A stretch of 31,628 bases of DNA from CAIKZD01 sp041675165 (GCA_041675165.1 JBAYUI010000015.1:1-31628), one strand, 5' to 3'. Shown: positions 16,138-25,066, counted from the first letter of the stretch. Notes: generated by a model not told the origin, from the sequence alone. Translations and numbers: made by a program.

Positions 16138-16605
16138 ATGACCAAACTTATCACCACTCTCTGCGTCGTGCATCAAGGCGATAGGATCCTTATCGGTATG
16201 AAGAAGCGCGGGTTCGGAGCGGGCAGGTGGAATGGGTTTGGTGGCAAAGTTGGAAAAGACGAAATGATCGAGGAAGCGGCGGTCCGTGAGACGCGCGAAG
16301 AAGCGGGGATTGAAATTTTAGACTCCGAAAAAATAGGCGTCATCGATTTTGAATTCCAGACCAATGGCGAACGGATCGAAGTGAACATTTTCAAGAGCAA
16401 GAATTTTTCCGGCGAGCCGAGCGAGAGCGAAGAGATGCGGCCGCAATGGTTCGATGTCGACAAAATTCCGTTCGAGAAGATGTGGCCAGATGACCGGTTT
16501 TGGATGCCGCTGTTCCTCGCAGGCAAAAAATTCACAGGGAGATTTGTTTTTGGAGAGAAGGATGTCATTTCGGAAAAGGAGTTGAGGGAGGTTGAGAAGA
16601 TATGA
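16138..16605 (+). CDS. NUDIX hydrolase, MTH1-like (8-oxo-dGTP diphosphatase)
   Basis: Expected to hydrolyse oxidised purine nucleoside triphosphates to monophosphates, keeping 8-oxo-dGTP out of DNA. The 155-aa protein has the complete Nudix box G36-x5-E42-x7-R50-E51-x3-E54-E55-x-G57. The similarity to human MTH1 is specific and covers the whole protein: GFGAGRWNGFGGKV (25-38), PQWFDVDKIPFEKMWPDDRFWMPL in part (WPDD at 116-119, matching the base-recognising Trp and Asp residues of MTH1), and the C-terminal KKFTGRF and LREVEKI. The ATG at 16138 follows AAAGTT with no Shine-Dalgarno, 54 bases behind secA. It may be part of the secA transcript, since no terminator was seen between them. Confidence 0.9.
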   Translation: MTKLITTLCVVHQGDRILIGMKKRGFGAGRWNGFGGKVGKDEMIEEAAVRETREEAGIEILDSEKIGVIDFEFQTNGERIEVNIFKSKNFSGEPSESEEMRPQWFDVDKIPFEKMWPDDRFWMPLFLAGKKFTGRFVFGEKDVISEKELREVEKI

Positions 16606-16741
16606 TTTCTAATAGTTATATAAAGGGGGTGCAGGGGTTGTTTTTGTTTATTTATGGTATATGATTGTCGGAAGGGTTTTAAAGAGGAAGGCAAGAGTTC
16701 TTTGTCTAAAAAATAGATATAAAAGCAATGGGGGTAGGATA

Positions 16742-16966
16742 ATGATTTCGAGGATTATTGATTGCCCAGATAGAGATAGGCCGATAATAGATTGCCTCGT
16801 GGAAGCTATTTACGATGATCATGGTTCCCGAGTTGAGGCCTTAGTTGACATGATAAGGCAAGATTCAGAGGCGTTGGAAGAGTTTCGGGCAGGTTGTGTC
16901 ACTAATGACGCACTGACTGTAAACATGCTCCGCGCCGAAGTACCGGAACTTTTTAATGCTGATTGA
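16742..16966 (+). CDS. Small acidic hypothetical protein, 74 aa
   Basis: Unrecognised. The product starts MISRIIDCPDRDRPIIDC and ends ELFNAD. It is acidic, contains four Cys residues (two in the first 20) and is predicted to be mainly helical, with no membrane segment. The start at 16742 was chosen because a purine-rich GGGGGTAGGAT stands directly before it; an upstream in-frame ATG at 16661 lacks such a site. An intrinsic terminator follows the stop by about 20 bases, which supports a real gene. The 136 bases between the NUDIX gene and this ORF hold only possible weak promoter sequence. Confidence 0.6.
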   Translation: MISRIIDCPDRDRPIIDCLVEAIYDDHGSRVEALVDMIRQDSEALEEFRAGCVTNDALTVNMLRAEVPELFNAD

Positions 16967-16986
16967 TCGCTGGTGTATGGTTTTTT

Positions 16987-17025
16987 GGGCAGATGTGACA
17001 TTGGTCGATCTGCCCTTTCTTTTTA
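16987..17025 (+). terminator. Terminator of the 74-aa ORF
   Basis: GGGCAGAT (16987-16994) pairs with ATCTGCCC (17008-17015) around a 13-base loop, followed by TTTCTTTTT. Confidence 0.8.
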
Positions 17026-17072
17026 GCTGTTTTTCTGCTAAAATGCGAAGAACTAATGTTTATTATTCTTTT

Positions 17073-18128
17073 ATGAAAAAATATATTTCGAAAGTTGTCC
17101 AAGTCGGACCATATAAATTGGGTGGTAAAAACCCGGTGCGGGTGCAGTCGATGTGCAACACTGATACGCGCGATGTGGCAGAGACTGTGAAGCAAATTCT
17201 AGAATTGGAAAAAGCCGGGTGTGAAATCATTCGTGTCGCTGTGCCGGATATGGCGGCGGCTAAAGTTTTGGGAAAAATAAAAAAACGGATCCATATTCCG
17301 CTCGTGGCGGACATTCATTTTGATCATAAATTAGCTTTGGAAGCGGCTGAGCAAGGCGTGGACAAGATCAGGATCAATCCGGGCAATATCGGTCCGGACG
17401 AGAATGTGAAAAAAGTGGTGGAGATTTGCAAGAAGAAAAAAATTCCGATTAGGATCGGCATCAACGGCGGGTCATTGGAAAAAGATATTTTGAAAAAGTA
17501 CAAAAATAAAGTGACGGCCGAAGGTATGGTTGAATCAGCCATGCGGCACATCAAAATATTGGAAAAACATAATTTCAGAAATATCCTGATTTCTTTGAAA
17601 GCTTCTGATATCGAGCGGACAGTGGAAGCGTATCGGATGCTATCTAGAAAAGTGAAATATCCTTTGCACATCGGCGTAACGGAAGCGGGGACGACTTTCC
17701 GTGGAACGGTGATGTCATCCATCGGTCTCGGGATTCTGCTCTACGAAGGTCTCGGCGCGACCCTGCGGGTTTCGCTCACGGCTGATCCGGTGGAAGAATT
17801 GAAGGTGGCTTGGGAGATTTTGAAATCTTTGAAGCTTCGCAAGCGTGGAGTGACGGTGACGAGTTGTCCGACATGCGGGCGCACGCAAATTGATCTGATC
17901 TCTCTGGCTGAAAAAGTGGAGGCGGCCGTTGAACATATCGATAAGGATATCCATATTGCGGTCATGGGTTGCGTGGTCAATGGGCCGGGCGAAGCGCGAG
18001 AGGCCGACATAGGAGTGGCCGGCGGCAATGGCGCGGGAGCAATTTTCCGGAAAGGCAAGGTGGTCAAATCGGTGAAGGAAGATGAAATTTTGGCGGCGCT
18101 TCTGGGGGAAATTGATAAATTGAAATAA
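17073..18128 (+). CDS. ispG: 4-hydroxy-3-methylbut-2-enyl-diphosphate synthase IspG
   Basis: Fe-S enzyme of the MEP pathway converting MEcPP to HMBPP. The 351-aa product starts MKKYISKVVQVGPYKLGG. Family landmarks are PVRVQSMCNTDT (21-32), ADIHFDHKLA (79-88), KIRINPGNIG (98-107) and EAGTTFRGTV (204-213). The [4Fe-4S] ligands are Cys265 and Cys268 (SCPTCGR) and Cys300 with Glu307 in CVVNGPGEA. The start at 17073 was chosen because upstream in-frame codons cross the terminator of the preceding gene. It is the short bacterial form without the extra plant-type domain. ispH begins 22 bases after its stop, so the last two MEP steps form one transcription unit. Confidence 0.96.
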   Translation: MKKYISKVVQVGPYKLGGKNPVRVQSMCNTDTRDVAETVKQILELEKAGCEIIRVAVPDMAAAKVLGKIKKRIHIPLVADIHFDHKLALEAAEQGVDKIRINPGNIGPDENVKKVVEICKKKKIPIRIGINGGSLEKDILKKYKNKVTAEGMVESAMRHIKILEKHNFRNILISLKASDIERTVEAYRMLSRKVKYPLHIGVTEAGTTFRGTVMSSIGLGILLYEGLGATLRVSLTADPVEELKVAWEILKSLKLRKRGVTVTSCPTCGRTQIDLISLAEKVEAAVEHIDKDIHIAVMGCVVNGPGEAREADIGVAGGNGAGAIFRKGKVVKSVKEDEILAALLGEIDKLK

Positions 18129-18150
18129 TTTGTAAAGAAGGTCATAAAAT

Positions 18151-19017
18151 ATGGAAATATTCCTTGCCCAGTCAGCCGGCTTTTGCGATGGCGTGAAACG
18201 GGCTTATGAAATGGTGAACAATTTGGATATGGAAGCGGTCAAAAACCCGGTGTGTATTCTGGGTGCGTTGGTGCACAATCCGGACGTGGCTAGAAAGGTG
18301 GAGGATAAGGGTATCCTGAAAATCAGCTTCGAGGAATTGCTAAATTCAGAAAATGGCAACATCGGGACGCTCATTGTGACGGCGCATGGAGCGGGACCGG
18401 ATATTTTTGCCGTTGCTGAAAAAAAGGGGATTGAAGTGATTGACACCACTTGTCCGAAAGTGGTCAAAGTGCAAAGATTGGCGCAAGTTTTTCGGAAGCG
18501 CGGTTATGAAGTTATCCTGGTCGGCGACAAAAAACACAAAGAAGTGGAAGGGATCTATGAGTGGGGAGGGAAAAAAGCCCAGATCATTTCAGACCTATCG
18601 GAATTTTCCGCTGTGGATGTGGCTGCTTTTTCCAAAGTGGCGGTGATTTCACAAACCACCCAAGACGAAGATTTTTTCAAAGAAGTGGCTGAGTTTGTGA
18701 AAAGCCAAGCACCACAAGCGGAAATTTTGTCGACCATCTGTCATGCCACGCATGACCGTCAGAAAGAAGTGAAAAGACTGGCTCGTCAATATGAAGCGGT
18801 CATCATTATCGGTTCGGACACCAGTGCCAATTCCACTCGGCTATTTGAAATTTCCAAAAAGCTCAATCCTAAAACTTTTTTCGTGGAAAATGCCTCAGGG
18901 ATAAATTTGAAAAATTTCTCCGAGGTGAAAAGCATTGCAGTGACCGCCGGCGCTTCCACGCCGGAGTGGGTCATAAAAGAAGTGCTGGACTTGCTTTTTT
19001 CGCATTTCAAGCTATAA
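18151..19017 (+). CDS. ispH: 4-hydroxy-3-methylbut-2-enyl diphosphate reductase IspH
   Basis: Last MEP enzyme; reduces HMBPP to IPP and DMAPP with a [4Fe-4S] cluster. The 288-aa protein has the three cluster ligands Cys12 (AGFCDGVKRA, where most relatives have AGFCFGVKRA), Cys101 (DTTCPKV) and Cys197 (TICHATHDRQ). Substrate-binding residues are His42 (LVHNPDV), His79 (TAHGAGP), and His129 with Glu131 (KHKEVEG). The usual SSNSxRL is present as TSANSTRL. AGAAGGT lies ahead of the ATG at a slightly long spacing and may act as a ribosome site. The final codons contain the -10 box of the aspS promoter. Confidence 0.96.
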   Translation: MEIFLAQSAGFCDGVKRAYEMVNNLDMEAVKNPVCILGALVHNPDVARKVEDKGILKISFEELLNSENGNIGTLIVTAHGAGPDIFAVAEKKGIEVIDTTCPKVVKVQRLAQVFRKRGYEVILVGDKKHKEVEGIYEWGGKKAQIISDLSEFSAVDVAAFSKVAVISQTTQDEDFFKEVAEFVKSQAPQAEILSTICHATHDRQKEVKRLARQYEAVIIIGSDTSANSTRLFEISKKLNPKTFFVENASGINLKNFSEVKSIAVTAGASTPEWVIKEVLDLLFSHFKL

Positions 19018-19018
19018 T
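18991..19018 (+). promoter_or_regulatory. Promoter of aspS inside the ispH 3' end
   Basis: TTGCTT (18991-18996), a 16-base spacer and TATAAT (19013-19018), overlapping the ispH stop codon. The predicted leader is about 45 bases. Confidence 0.6.
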
Positions 19019-19070
19019 TCATGGGTGAAAATCAAATTTTAGCGTAAAAATAAGAAAACTATATAAACCT

Positions 19071-20393
19071 ATGAACAGAACATTGATTGCCAAAACTCCA
19101 GAATTAATCGGCCAACAAGTGAAATTGTCCGGCTGGGTGAATGTCAGACGCGATCATGGCAAGTTAATTTTCATCGATTTGCGAGACCGAACGGGTATGA
19201 TCCAGATGGTGGTCATTCCGGACAAAGCCGAGGCTTATGCCGCGAGCAAGGAAGTGCGCAGCGAATTTGTGGTTAATGTTGAGGGTTTGGTCAAATCTCG
19301 TCCTGGAGGACAGAATAAGGACGCGGATCCGCTCGGGCAAGTGGAAATTGAAGTTGAAAAAATGGAAATCGTGTCAAAGGTGGAAGGCGAGTTGTCTTTC
19401 GATCCGAGCAAGCATGATCTGGATGTCAATCTGCCGACCCTTCTGGACAATCGCAACTTGGCCCTTAGGAACAAGAAAGTCAATGGAATTTTCAAGGTCT
19501 ATTCCCAGATCTTGGAATCATACGCCGCGGCGATGCGCTCAAGTGGATTTTTGGAGATCAAAACGCCGAAAATCGTGAGCGCGGCCACCGAAGGCGGCGC
19601 GAATTTCTTCAAGATAAAATATTTCAAACGTGAGGCATTTTTGGCGCAGAGTCCGCAGTTCTACAAACAAGCCGGCGTAGGTGCTTTTGAACGGGTGTTT
19701 GAAATCGGTTCAGTCTTCCGCGCCGAGCAACATTTCACCTCGCGCCACGTCAATGAATATGTGGGGCTGGACGCTGAAATGGGTTTCATCGAGAATTTTT
19801 CCGATATTATGGAACAGCTGCAGCAGACGATGCGCCGGATCATAAAAGATGTGGAGGAGAATTGTACGGATATCCTCAAGGAATATGAAATCGAGGAAAT
19901 TGCGGCGCCGGAACAATTCCCGCGCATCAAGCTCACCGAAGCTCTAGATATTCTGAAGAAAGAATATAAGAAAGAGATTGAAGGTATTGATATCGATCCG
20001 GAAGGCGAACGGATGATTTCCGAGTGGGCCAAAAAGACTTACAATTCTGATTTCATCTTCCTGACACACTATCCAACTTCCGCGCGGCCGTTCTACACGA
20101 TGCCGAGTGCCGACCCGCAATACACGGAAAGTTTCGATCTGATCTTCAAAGGCGTGGAAATTGCTACGGGCGGGCAACGGATCCACAACTATGATCAACT
20201 GGTGGCCAGCATCAAACGGCACAAGCTCAATCCGGAAGATTTCACGTCCTATCTCGACATCTTCAAAATCGGTATGCCCGCCCACGGCGGTTGGGGCCTT
20301 GGCTCGGAAAGGATCGTGCAAAAGATCCTGGGCATCGATTCGATCAAGGAAGTCATCCTTTTTCCGCGCGATGTCAAGAGATTGACGCCGTAA
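19071..20393 (+). CDS. aspS: Aspartyl-tRNA synthetase, archaeal/eukaryotic type
   Basis: Charges tRNA with aspartate. The 440-aa length and sequence match the archaeal-type AspRS (usually about 430-440 aa). The bacterial type has about 590 residues and a GAD insertion, which is absent. An N-terminal OB fold (LSGWVNVRRDHGK, 19-31) is followed by ATEGGANFF (172-180), FLAQSPQFYKQ (190-200), motif 2 FRAEQHFTSRHVNEY (216-230), ATGGQRIHNY and motif 3 GWGLGSERI, and the end LFPRDVKRLTP is typical of archaeal AspRS. At the position corresponding to Trp26 of the discriminating Thermococcus enzyme there is Asn24. This leaves open whether it also charges tRNA-Asn, which would need GatCAB elsewhere in the genome. 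Confidence 0.93.
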   Translation: MNRTLIAKTPELIGQQVKLSGWVNVRRDHGKLIFIDLRDRTGMIQMVVIPDKAEAYAASKEVRSEFVVNVEGLVKSRPGGQNKDADPLGQVEIEVEKMEIVSKVEGELSFDPSKHDLDVNLPTLLDNRNLALRNKKVNGIFKVYSQILESYAAAMRSSGFLEIKTPKIVSAATEGGANFFKIKYFKREAFLAQSPQFYKQAGVGAFERVFEIGSVFRAEQHFTSRHVNEYVGLDAEMGFIENFSDIMEQLQQTMRRIIKDVEENCTDILKEYEIEEIAAPEQFPRIKLTEALDILKKEYKKEIEGIDIDPEGERMISEWAKKTYNSDFIFLTHYPTSARPFYTMPSADPQYTESFDLIFKGVEIATGGQRIHNYDQLVASIKRHKLNPEDFTSYLDIFKIGMPAHGGWGLGSERIVQKILGIDSIKEVILFPRDVKRLTP

Positions 20394-20423
20394 ATTAAAA
20401 AAAGGTGATTTTATTGCAAAATA

Positions 20424-20432
20424 TGCTATAAT
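20424..20432 (+). promoter_or_regulatory. Extended -10 promoter directly before the surface-protein start
   Basis: TGC followed by a perfect TATAAT (20427-20432), eight bases before the ATG at 20441. The predicted transcript would start within one or two bases of the start codon. TTGCAA at 20414-20419 is too close for a -35 box. Confidence 0.6.
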
Positions 20433-20440
20433 TATAGTAT

Positions 20441-23400
20441 ATGAAGCTGAGAATATCGATCATAGTCTGTGTATTGTTTTTCTGGGTGTCAGGCGTTTCT
20501 GCCAAGAGTGTTGTTACGCCGAGCGACTTTACTTTTTTAGGAGGCTTCAGAACCCCATCTTCCACTCCCTATTTGCAGGGCTTGACCTATCGGTATAAAA
20601 ACGGTGGGCTTGTTTTGTATTCTGTTATGAGCGGAACAGGGGCGACCAGGGGAAATTTGGTGGAAATGAGAGTTCCTACGACTTTGACGGCCAATTCGCC
20701 TTTTGCTTACACTGTTTTGAATTATAATTATGGCGATATATATCAGGACAAGTTAGTCGATCTTATGCCTAATGGGGGTGTGAATCCACCAGCTATCGGA
20801 ATCTCCGGTGGAGCAACACCGCCTAATCCGTTTTGGGACGAACTGGATCAACGGATGTATTGGACCAAGGTCATAAGCTATGATAATGGAATTAGTGATA
20901 TTTGTGCTACAGATGCTGGAATCGGTTATTCCACGTTGGATGACACTGTTCATACTGGGACAGGCATTGGAGAATGGAGGTTGGATACTAAATTGGCTTG
21001 TGGGGGGCATGGCACCCGTTACGCTTTCAATATGTTAAAGGTTCCGGATGGTTTTTCCCAGCAATATTTTTCCGGAGTTACGAAATATGCACTTGGTTTT
21101 GGGGGAGGCGTATCAGTAGTAAGCAATGGTCCTCCATCAAATGGGCCAGCTCTTTCAATTCTTGATCATGCTCCAAATTTGGCGCAAGAAAGCAATCAAG
21201 GATACATGTCCTCTCCGCCTACGATGCTGCTGTCTCATTTTTACGGCCAGTCACGGGCGGATATGCCGGCGGGCATATACGACTTGAATTATCGAGGAGA
21301 TCCTGGATATTTCGGGTTAAGTAATAAATGGAATACTTCTGACGAATCGTATTATGGTGTTTGGGTGGAAGGTCAGAATAAGCAGGGAGTTATGGCTTTT
21401 GCGCTTACGGGTGGAGGTAATACTGCAACGACAGTAGCTAGCGAAACTTCGAAATCAGTTTTTACTGTGGCGGATATCGGTGATATTAGGGCGGGTGATG
21501 TTTTGCAGGTGGCATCTGATGGCGCCACTGATCCGGCTCATTATCCGTTTGAAATGCCGACAGTTCTTTCTGTGAATGGGGATGAAATCACCCTTAAGAC
21601 CGCTATGGTGGGAAATCCGATAATCGGTGGTAATGTCATTTGCGGAGTATGGTATAGGGGTGGGGGAGCAGAAGTCAGTCGGATGTGGACTCCCTATTAT
21701 ATCTATAATGAAGATGATATTGGCGCCGTATACCAAGGAGCAAAATCGGCTGATGGTTTGCCTTTTTCATCGGCTGGTAATTGGGCATTTCCCGGAGTGA
21801 CATATCCATTGCCGGGTGGAGCCTATGGCGCCACTACCACTTTTCCTCATGTTGTCAGAGGGGCGACTTTTGATTCTACCACTAATCGTTTGTATGTGAT
21901 GGCTTATAATTCCAGTGGAATTAATGATGTCTATGTCTATCAGTTGAATGATTCAGTTCCATCTACTTACACAATCGGCGGTACTCTTTCGGGCCTTTCT
22001 GGTACGCTTGTTTTGCAAAACAACGGAGGAAACAATTTAACCCAATCATCTGATGGCTCCTTCACTTTTTCCGTTCCTCTTCAAAGCGCAGCTGCATACA
22101 ACGTCACAGTTTCAACTCAGCCTAACAATCAAAATTGTACTGTGGCAAATGGAGCCGGCACAGTGGCTTCTTCCAATATATCTAATATCTCCGTAACTTG
22201 TGTGGCTGGAGCAGATACCACTTCTCCAAGCATAACTTCTTTCACTATTCCTTCCGCTTCCGATTCGCTTTCTGTTGGTTCGATCAACTTGGTTGCTACT
22301 GACAACACTGGGGTCACGAGCTATTGTCTCAGTGAAACGGATGATGCCGCCGCTTGTTCTTGGAGTCCTACCGCACCGACTAATCACATTTTTTCTTCTG
22401 ATGGTTCGCACACGCTCTACGCTTTTGTCAAAGACGCGGCCAATAATGTTTCAGTCAGTGCTAATGATTCAGTCACTATCACATTGCCCACCTACACAAT
22501 CGGCGGAACAGTCAGTGGACTCACCGGAACGTTAGTGTTGCAGAATAATAATGGAAACAATCTTTCTTTATCGTCGAACGGTGCCTTTAATTTTTCCAGC
22601 GCGCTCCAAAACGCTTATGCTTATAATGTCACAGTTTTTTCTCAACCTGCCGGTCAGACGTGTACCATTTCCAATGGTGCCGGTACAGTTGTGAATACCA
22701 ATGTTACGAACGTGGCGGTCAGCTGTGTAAATGGCGCCGACTCAATTTTGCCTACTATTGATAGTTTCATCATTCCTACGACCGCGACGTCACTTTTGGT
22801 GCCAGTTACGACGTTTATGGCCTCAGATAACGTGGCTGTAATAAACTATTGTCTCAGTGAAACCAATACTGCTTCTGATTGCATCTGGAGTTCTTCTGTG
22901 CCAACCAGCTATGTCTTTTCTTCCGAAGGCACACATTCTCTGTATGCTTTTGTCAAAGATGCCGCCAATAATATTTCAGCCAGCTACAGTAGCAGTGTCA
23001 CAGTCACTTTGCCTACCTATATAGTTGGCGGCACAGTCAGTGGACTTACGGGAACAGTAATTCTGCAAAATAACAGTGGAGATAATTTGAGTCTAACGTC
23101 AGATGGACCATTTGTCTTTTCTACCGCACTCCACGCTATCAGTCCTTACGCTATTACTGTATTGACTCAACCGAATAATCAAATCTGCAGCGTCTCTGGC
23201 GGGTCAGGTACAGTCTTCACCTCGGATGTTACCAACGTCGCAGTCAATTGCGTTACGTTACCACCAATCCTCTCTCACGGTGCGCCCTCCGGAGAACTAG
23301 ATAAGAACACAACACAAATCACCCTTTCGCTTACCACCAATGAAAATGCTACTTGCAAATATGCCACGGTGGCCAACACTAGCTATGCAGTCATGCCGAA

Positions 23401-24130
23401 CACGTTTTCTACTACGGGCAGCACCACGCATTCAGCCCTTGTTATTAATTTGAAGGACAGCAATAGCTATGATTATTATGTTCGCTGCGACGACGGTAGC
23501 GGCAATGTTGATATGGTTGACTATCATATCGGTTTTGATATCAAATCTAAGACTGTTTTGGGTGCCATTAAACTTAAGATCAATAAGGCTACCATCAAAT
23601 TCAAAAATACTATATATGCATGGAAAAAGAAGCTTGATTTCAAGGGTAGTAACGATAGTTTAACTAATGGTACAGTCAAGATATACAAAGGTAATAGTCT
23701 GTGGAAAACTATCCAGGTTGGGGCGGATGGCACTTGGAACAAGCTCATCAATATAAAGAATGGTTTTTCGGACTGGCTCAGGATTAAACGTTACGATGAG
23801 AGTGGTAATCTAATTTCTACGAATAAGGCTAAATTAAAGGTAGATACTCAAAAGCCGACTTTTAACCAGCCCTTTCCTCTCGCGCTTACCAAAGGCCGAG
23901 CGGATCGGATTACTTTCGATGCGACCGATTCCAATCTTAGCTATTACAAGGTGGAGCTTTTGGACAGTCAGGGGCACGTCAAAAATAGCTGGAGAGAGCA
24001 GGATGAATATTATTATTTCATTCCCGCTGATATCCCTAATGGAAAGTATATTATGCTGGTCAGGGCCTATGATAAGGCTGGAAATTATGCCGAAGAGCAG
24101 ACACAATTGACTGTGGTTTGGCGGAAATAA
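20441..24130 (+). CDS. Large secreted repeat protein, 1229 aa
   Basis: Exact role unknown; probably secreted or attached to the cell surface. A signal peptide is clear (MKLRISIIVCVLFFWVSGVSA, given in part, cut after VSA near residue 22). Residues about 25-505 form a beta-rich domain with many Gly, Ser, Tyr and Asn residues and no recognised catalytic motif. Residues about 508-943 hold three copies of a module beginning YTIGGTxSGLxGT with LQNN, ending NVAVxC, a type common in bacterial surface proteins. The first two copies are each followed by an Ig-like unit (YCLSET, YAFVKDAANN). The C-terminal part has one more Cys-containing domain and Ig-like strands ending TVVWRK. No LPXTG or C-terminal membrane segment is seen. 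Codon choice looks different from the neighbours, so transfer is possible. Confidence 0.85.
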   Translation: MKLRISIIVCVLFFWVSGVSAKSVVTPSDFTFLGGFRTPSSTPYLQGLTYRYKNGGLVLYSVMSGTGATRGNLVEMRVPTTLTANSPFAYTVLNYNYGDIYQDKLVDLMPNGGVNPPAIGISGGATPPNPFWDELDQRMYWTKVISYDNGISDICATDAGIGYSTLDDTVHTGTGIGEWRLDTKLACGGHGTRYAFNMLKVPDGFSQQYFSGVTKYALGFGGGVSVVSNGPPSNGPALSILDHAPNLAQESNQGYMSSPPTMLLSHFYGQSRADMPAGIYDLNYRGDPGYFGLSNKWNTSDESYYGVWVEGQNKQGVMAFALTGGGNTATTVASETSKSVFTVADIGDIRAGDVLQVASDGATDPAHYPFEMPTVLSVNGDEITLKTAMVGNPIIGGNVICGVWYRGGGAEVSRMWTPYYIYNEDDIGAVYQGAKSADGLPFSSAGNWAFPGVTYPLPGGAYGATTTFPHVVRGATFDSTTNRLYVMAYNSSGINDVYVYQLNDSVPSTYTIGGTLSGLSGTLVLQNNGGNNLTQSSDGSFTFSVPLQSAAAYNVTVSTQPNNQNCTVANGAGTVASSNISNISVTCVAGADTTSPSITSFTIPSASDSLSVGSINLVATDNTGVTSYCLSETDDAAACSWSPTAPTNHIFSSDGSHTLYAFVKDAANNVSVSANDSVTITLPTYTIGGTVSGLTGTLVLQNNNGNNLSLSSNGAFNFSSALQNAYAYNVTVFSQPAGQTCTISNGAGTVVNTNVTNVAVSCVNGADSILPTIDSFIIPTTATSLLVPVTTFMASDNVAVINYCLSETNTASDCIWSSSVPTSYVFSSEGTHSLYAFVKDAANNISASYSSSVTVTLPTYIVGGTVSGLTGTVILQNNSGDNLSLTSDGPFVFSTALHAISPYAITVLTQPNNQICSVSGGSGTVFTSDVTNVAVNCVTLPPILSHGAPSGELDKNTTQITLSLTTNENATCKYATVANTSYAVMPNTFSTTGSTTHSALVINLKDSNSYDYYVRCDDGSGNVDMVDYHIGFDIKSKTVLGAIKLKINKATIKFKNTIYAWKKKLDFKGSNDSLTNGTVKIYKGNSLWKTIQVGADGTWNKLINIKNGFSDWLRIKRYDESGNLISTNKAKLKVDTQKPTFNQPFPLALTKGRADRITFDATDSNLSYYKVELLDSQGHVKNSWREQDEYYYFIPADIPNGKYIMLVRAYDKAGNYAEEQTQLTVVWRK
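21964..23270 (+). repeat. Three tandem coding repeats in the secreted protein
   Basis: Copies start near 21964, 22489 and 23013, about 525 bases (175 codons) apart. Each begins with TACACAATCGGCGG-like sequence. The third copy is cut short after its first half and is followed by different sequence. Confidence 0.85.
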
Positions 24131-24148
24131 TGCGCGAGTGAGATAATA

Positions 24149-24177
24149 TTGGAAACTCCCGGCAATTGTGATATTAT
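24149..24177 (+). promoter_or_regulatory. Promoter of scpA
   Basis: TTGGAA (24149-24154), a 17-base spacer and TATTAT (24172-24177) preceded by TGA, an extended -10. The predicted leader is about 22 bases. Confidence 0.6.
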
Positions 24178-24205
24178 GGGGAAGTAAATAAATTTCAGCG
24201 CAGCT

Positions 24206-24913
24206 ATGGCATATCATGTGAGAACTGACAAGTTTGAGGGCCCGATGGAGCTTCTTTTGGAGCTGATCCAGAAGGAAAAGCTGGACATCACCGAACTCAG
24301 CATGGCGAAAGTGACAGATGAATATCTGGAGCACATCCGGAGCAATCAAGACATCCACTTGGAACATATGGCGGATTTTTTGACGGTGGCGGCTAGATTG
24401 ATCCTCATCAAATCCAAAGCTATTTTGCCGACCTTGAAATTCAGCGAAGAAGAAGAGGAGGAGATCAAGGATCTGACCTATCAGCTAGAAGAATATAAAA
24501 AATTCAAGGAGGCGGCAGTTAAATTGGGGCATATGACGGAGGAAAAAAGATTTTGCTATTCGCGGGAGGGTTTTGCTAATGTGGCGCCGATTTTCTATCC
24601 GCCGGAAGATATCAATGCTTATGATTTGAAAAAATATTTCATGTCCGTCTTGGCGGAAATTCCCATCATCGAAAAATTGCAGGAAGAAATCGTGAATGAG
24701 GTGGTGACCTTGGAAGAGCGCATCAATGAATTGGAGGGGATGCTGCGGGAAAAGATTCAGTCCTCCTTCTCTTCCCTGGTGGAAGATGCGAAAGATAAGG
24801 TGGATGTCATCATTTCTTTCCTGGCGATGCTGGAAATGGTAAAACAGCGATTGGTGCAGGTGGAACAAGGAGAATTGTTCAGTGAAATAAGTCTGAGCTT
24901 AAAGGGTCAGTGA
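24206..24913 (+). CDS. scpA: Condensin kleisin subunit ScpA
   Basis: The kleisin that bridges the heads of the SMC dimer in chromosome condensation and segregation. The 235-aa protein starts MAYHVRTDKFEGPMELLLEL, with the family's KFEGPxxLLLxLI sequence and ELDI-type follow-up (KLDITELSMAKVTDEYL). HMADFLTVAARLILIKSKAILP (about 53-74) contains the helix that binds the SMC neck. The C-terminal winged-helix part ends with VDVIISFLAMLEMVKQRLVQVEQ. Length is normal. It is transcribed from its own promoter and followed by scpB after a word-repeat spacer. Confidence 0.95.
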   Translation: MAYHVRTDKFEGPMELLLELIQKEKLDITELSMAKVTDEYLEHIRSNQDIHLEHMADFLTVAARLILIKSKAILPTLKFSEEEEEEIKDLTYQLEEYKKFKEAAVKLGHMTEEKRFCYSREGFANVAPIFYPPEDINAYDLKKYFMSVLAEIPIIEKLQEEIVNEVVTLEERINELEGMLREKIQSSFSSLVEDAKDKVDVIISFLAMLEMVKQRLVQVEQGELFSEISLSLKGQ

Positions 24914-24929
24914 TGGAAATATTTTTGAA

Positions 24930-25066
24930 TAATAACCAATAATCAAGAAACAAACATCAAACAAAATTCAATAACCAATTTCCAAATAATCAAACCGGTT
25001 TCAGTCATTGATCATTGAAGTTTGAAATTTGTTTGGTCATTGTATCTTGTTTCTTGTATCTTCTAA
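24930..25066. repeat. Word-repeat inverted element between scpA and scpB
   Basis: CAAGAAACAA (24944-24953) pairs exactly with TTGTTTCTTG (25047-25056). Between them the left side repeats AATAACCAATxxTCAAA words and the right side the complementary GAAATTTGTTTGG and CATTGATCATTGA words. It fills nearly the whole spacer and ends just before the scpB ATG. Confidence 0.7.

Noticed and set aside
16956..17072. N-terminal extension of IspG
   Set aside because: It would be translated through the terminator at 16987-17025; the family start fits the ATG at 17073.
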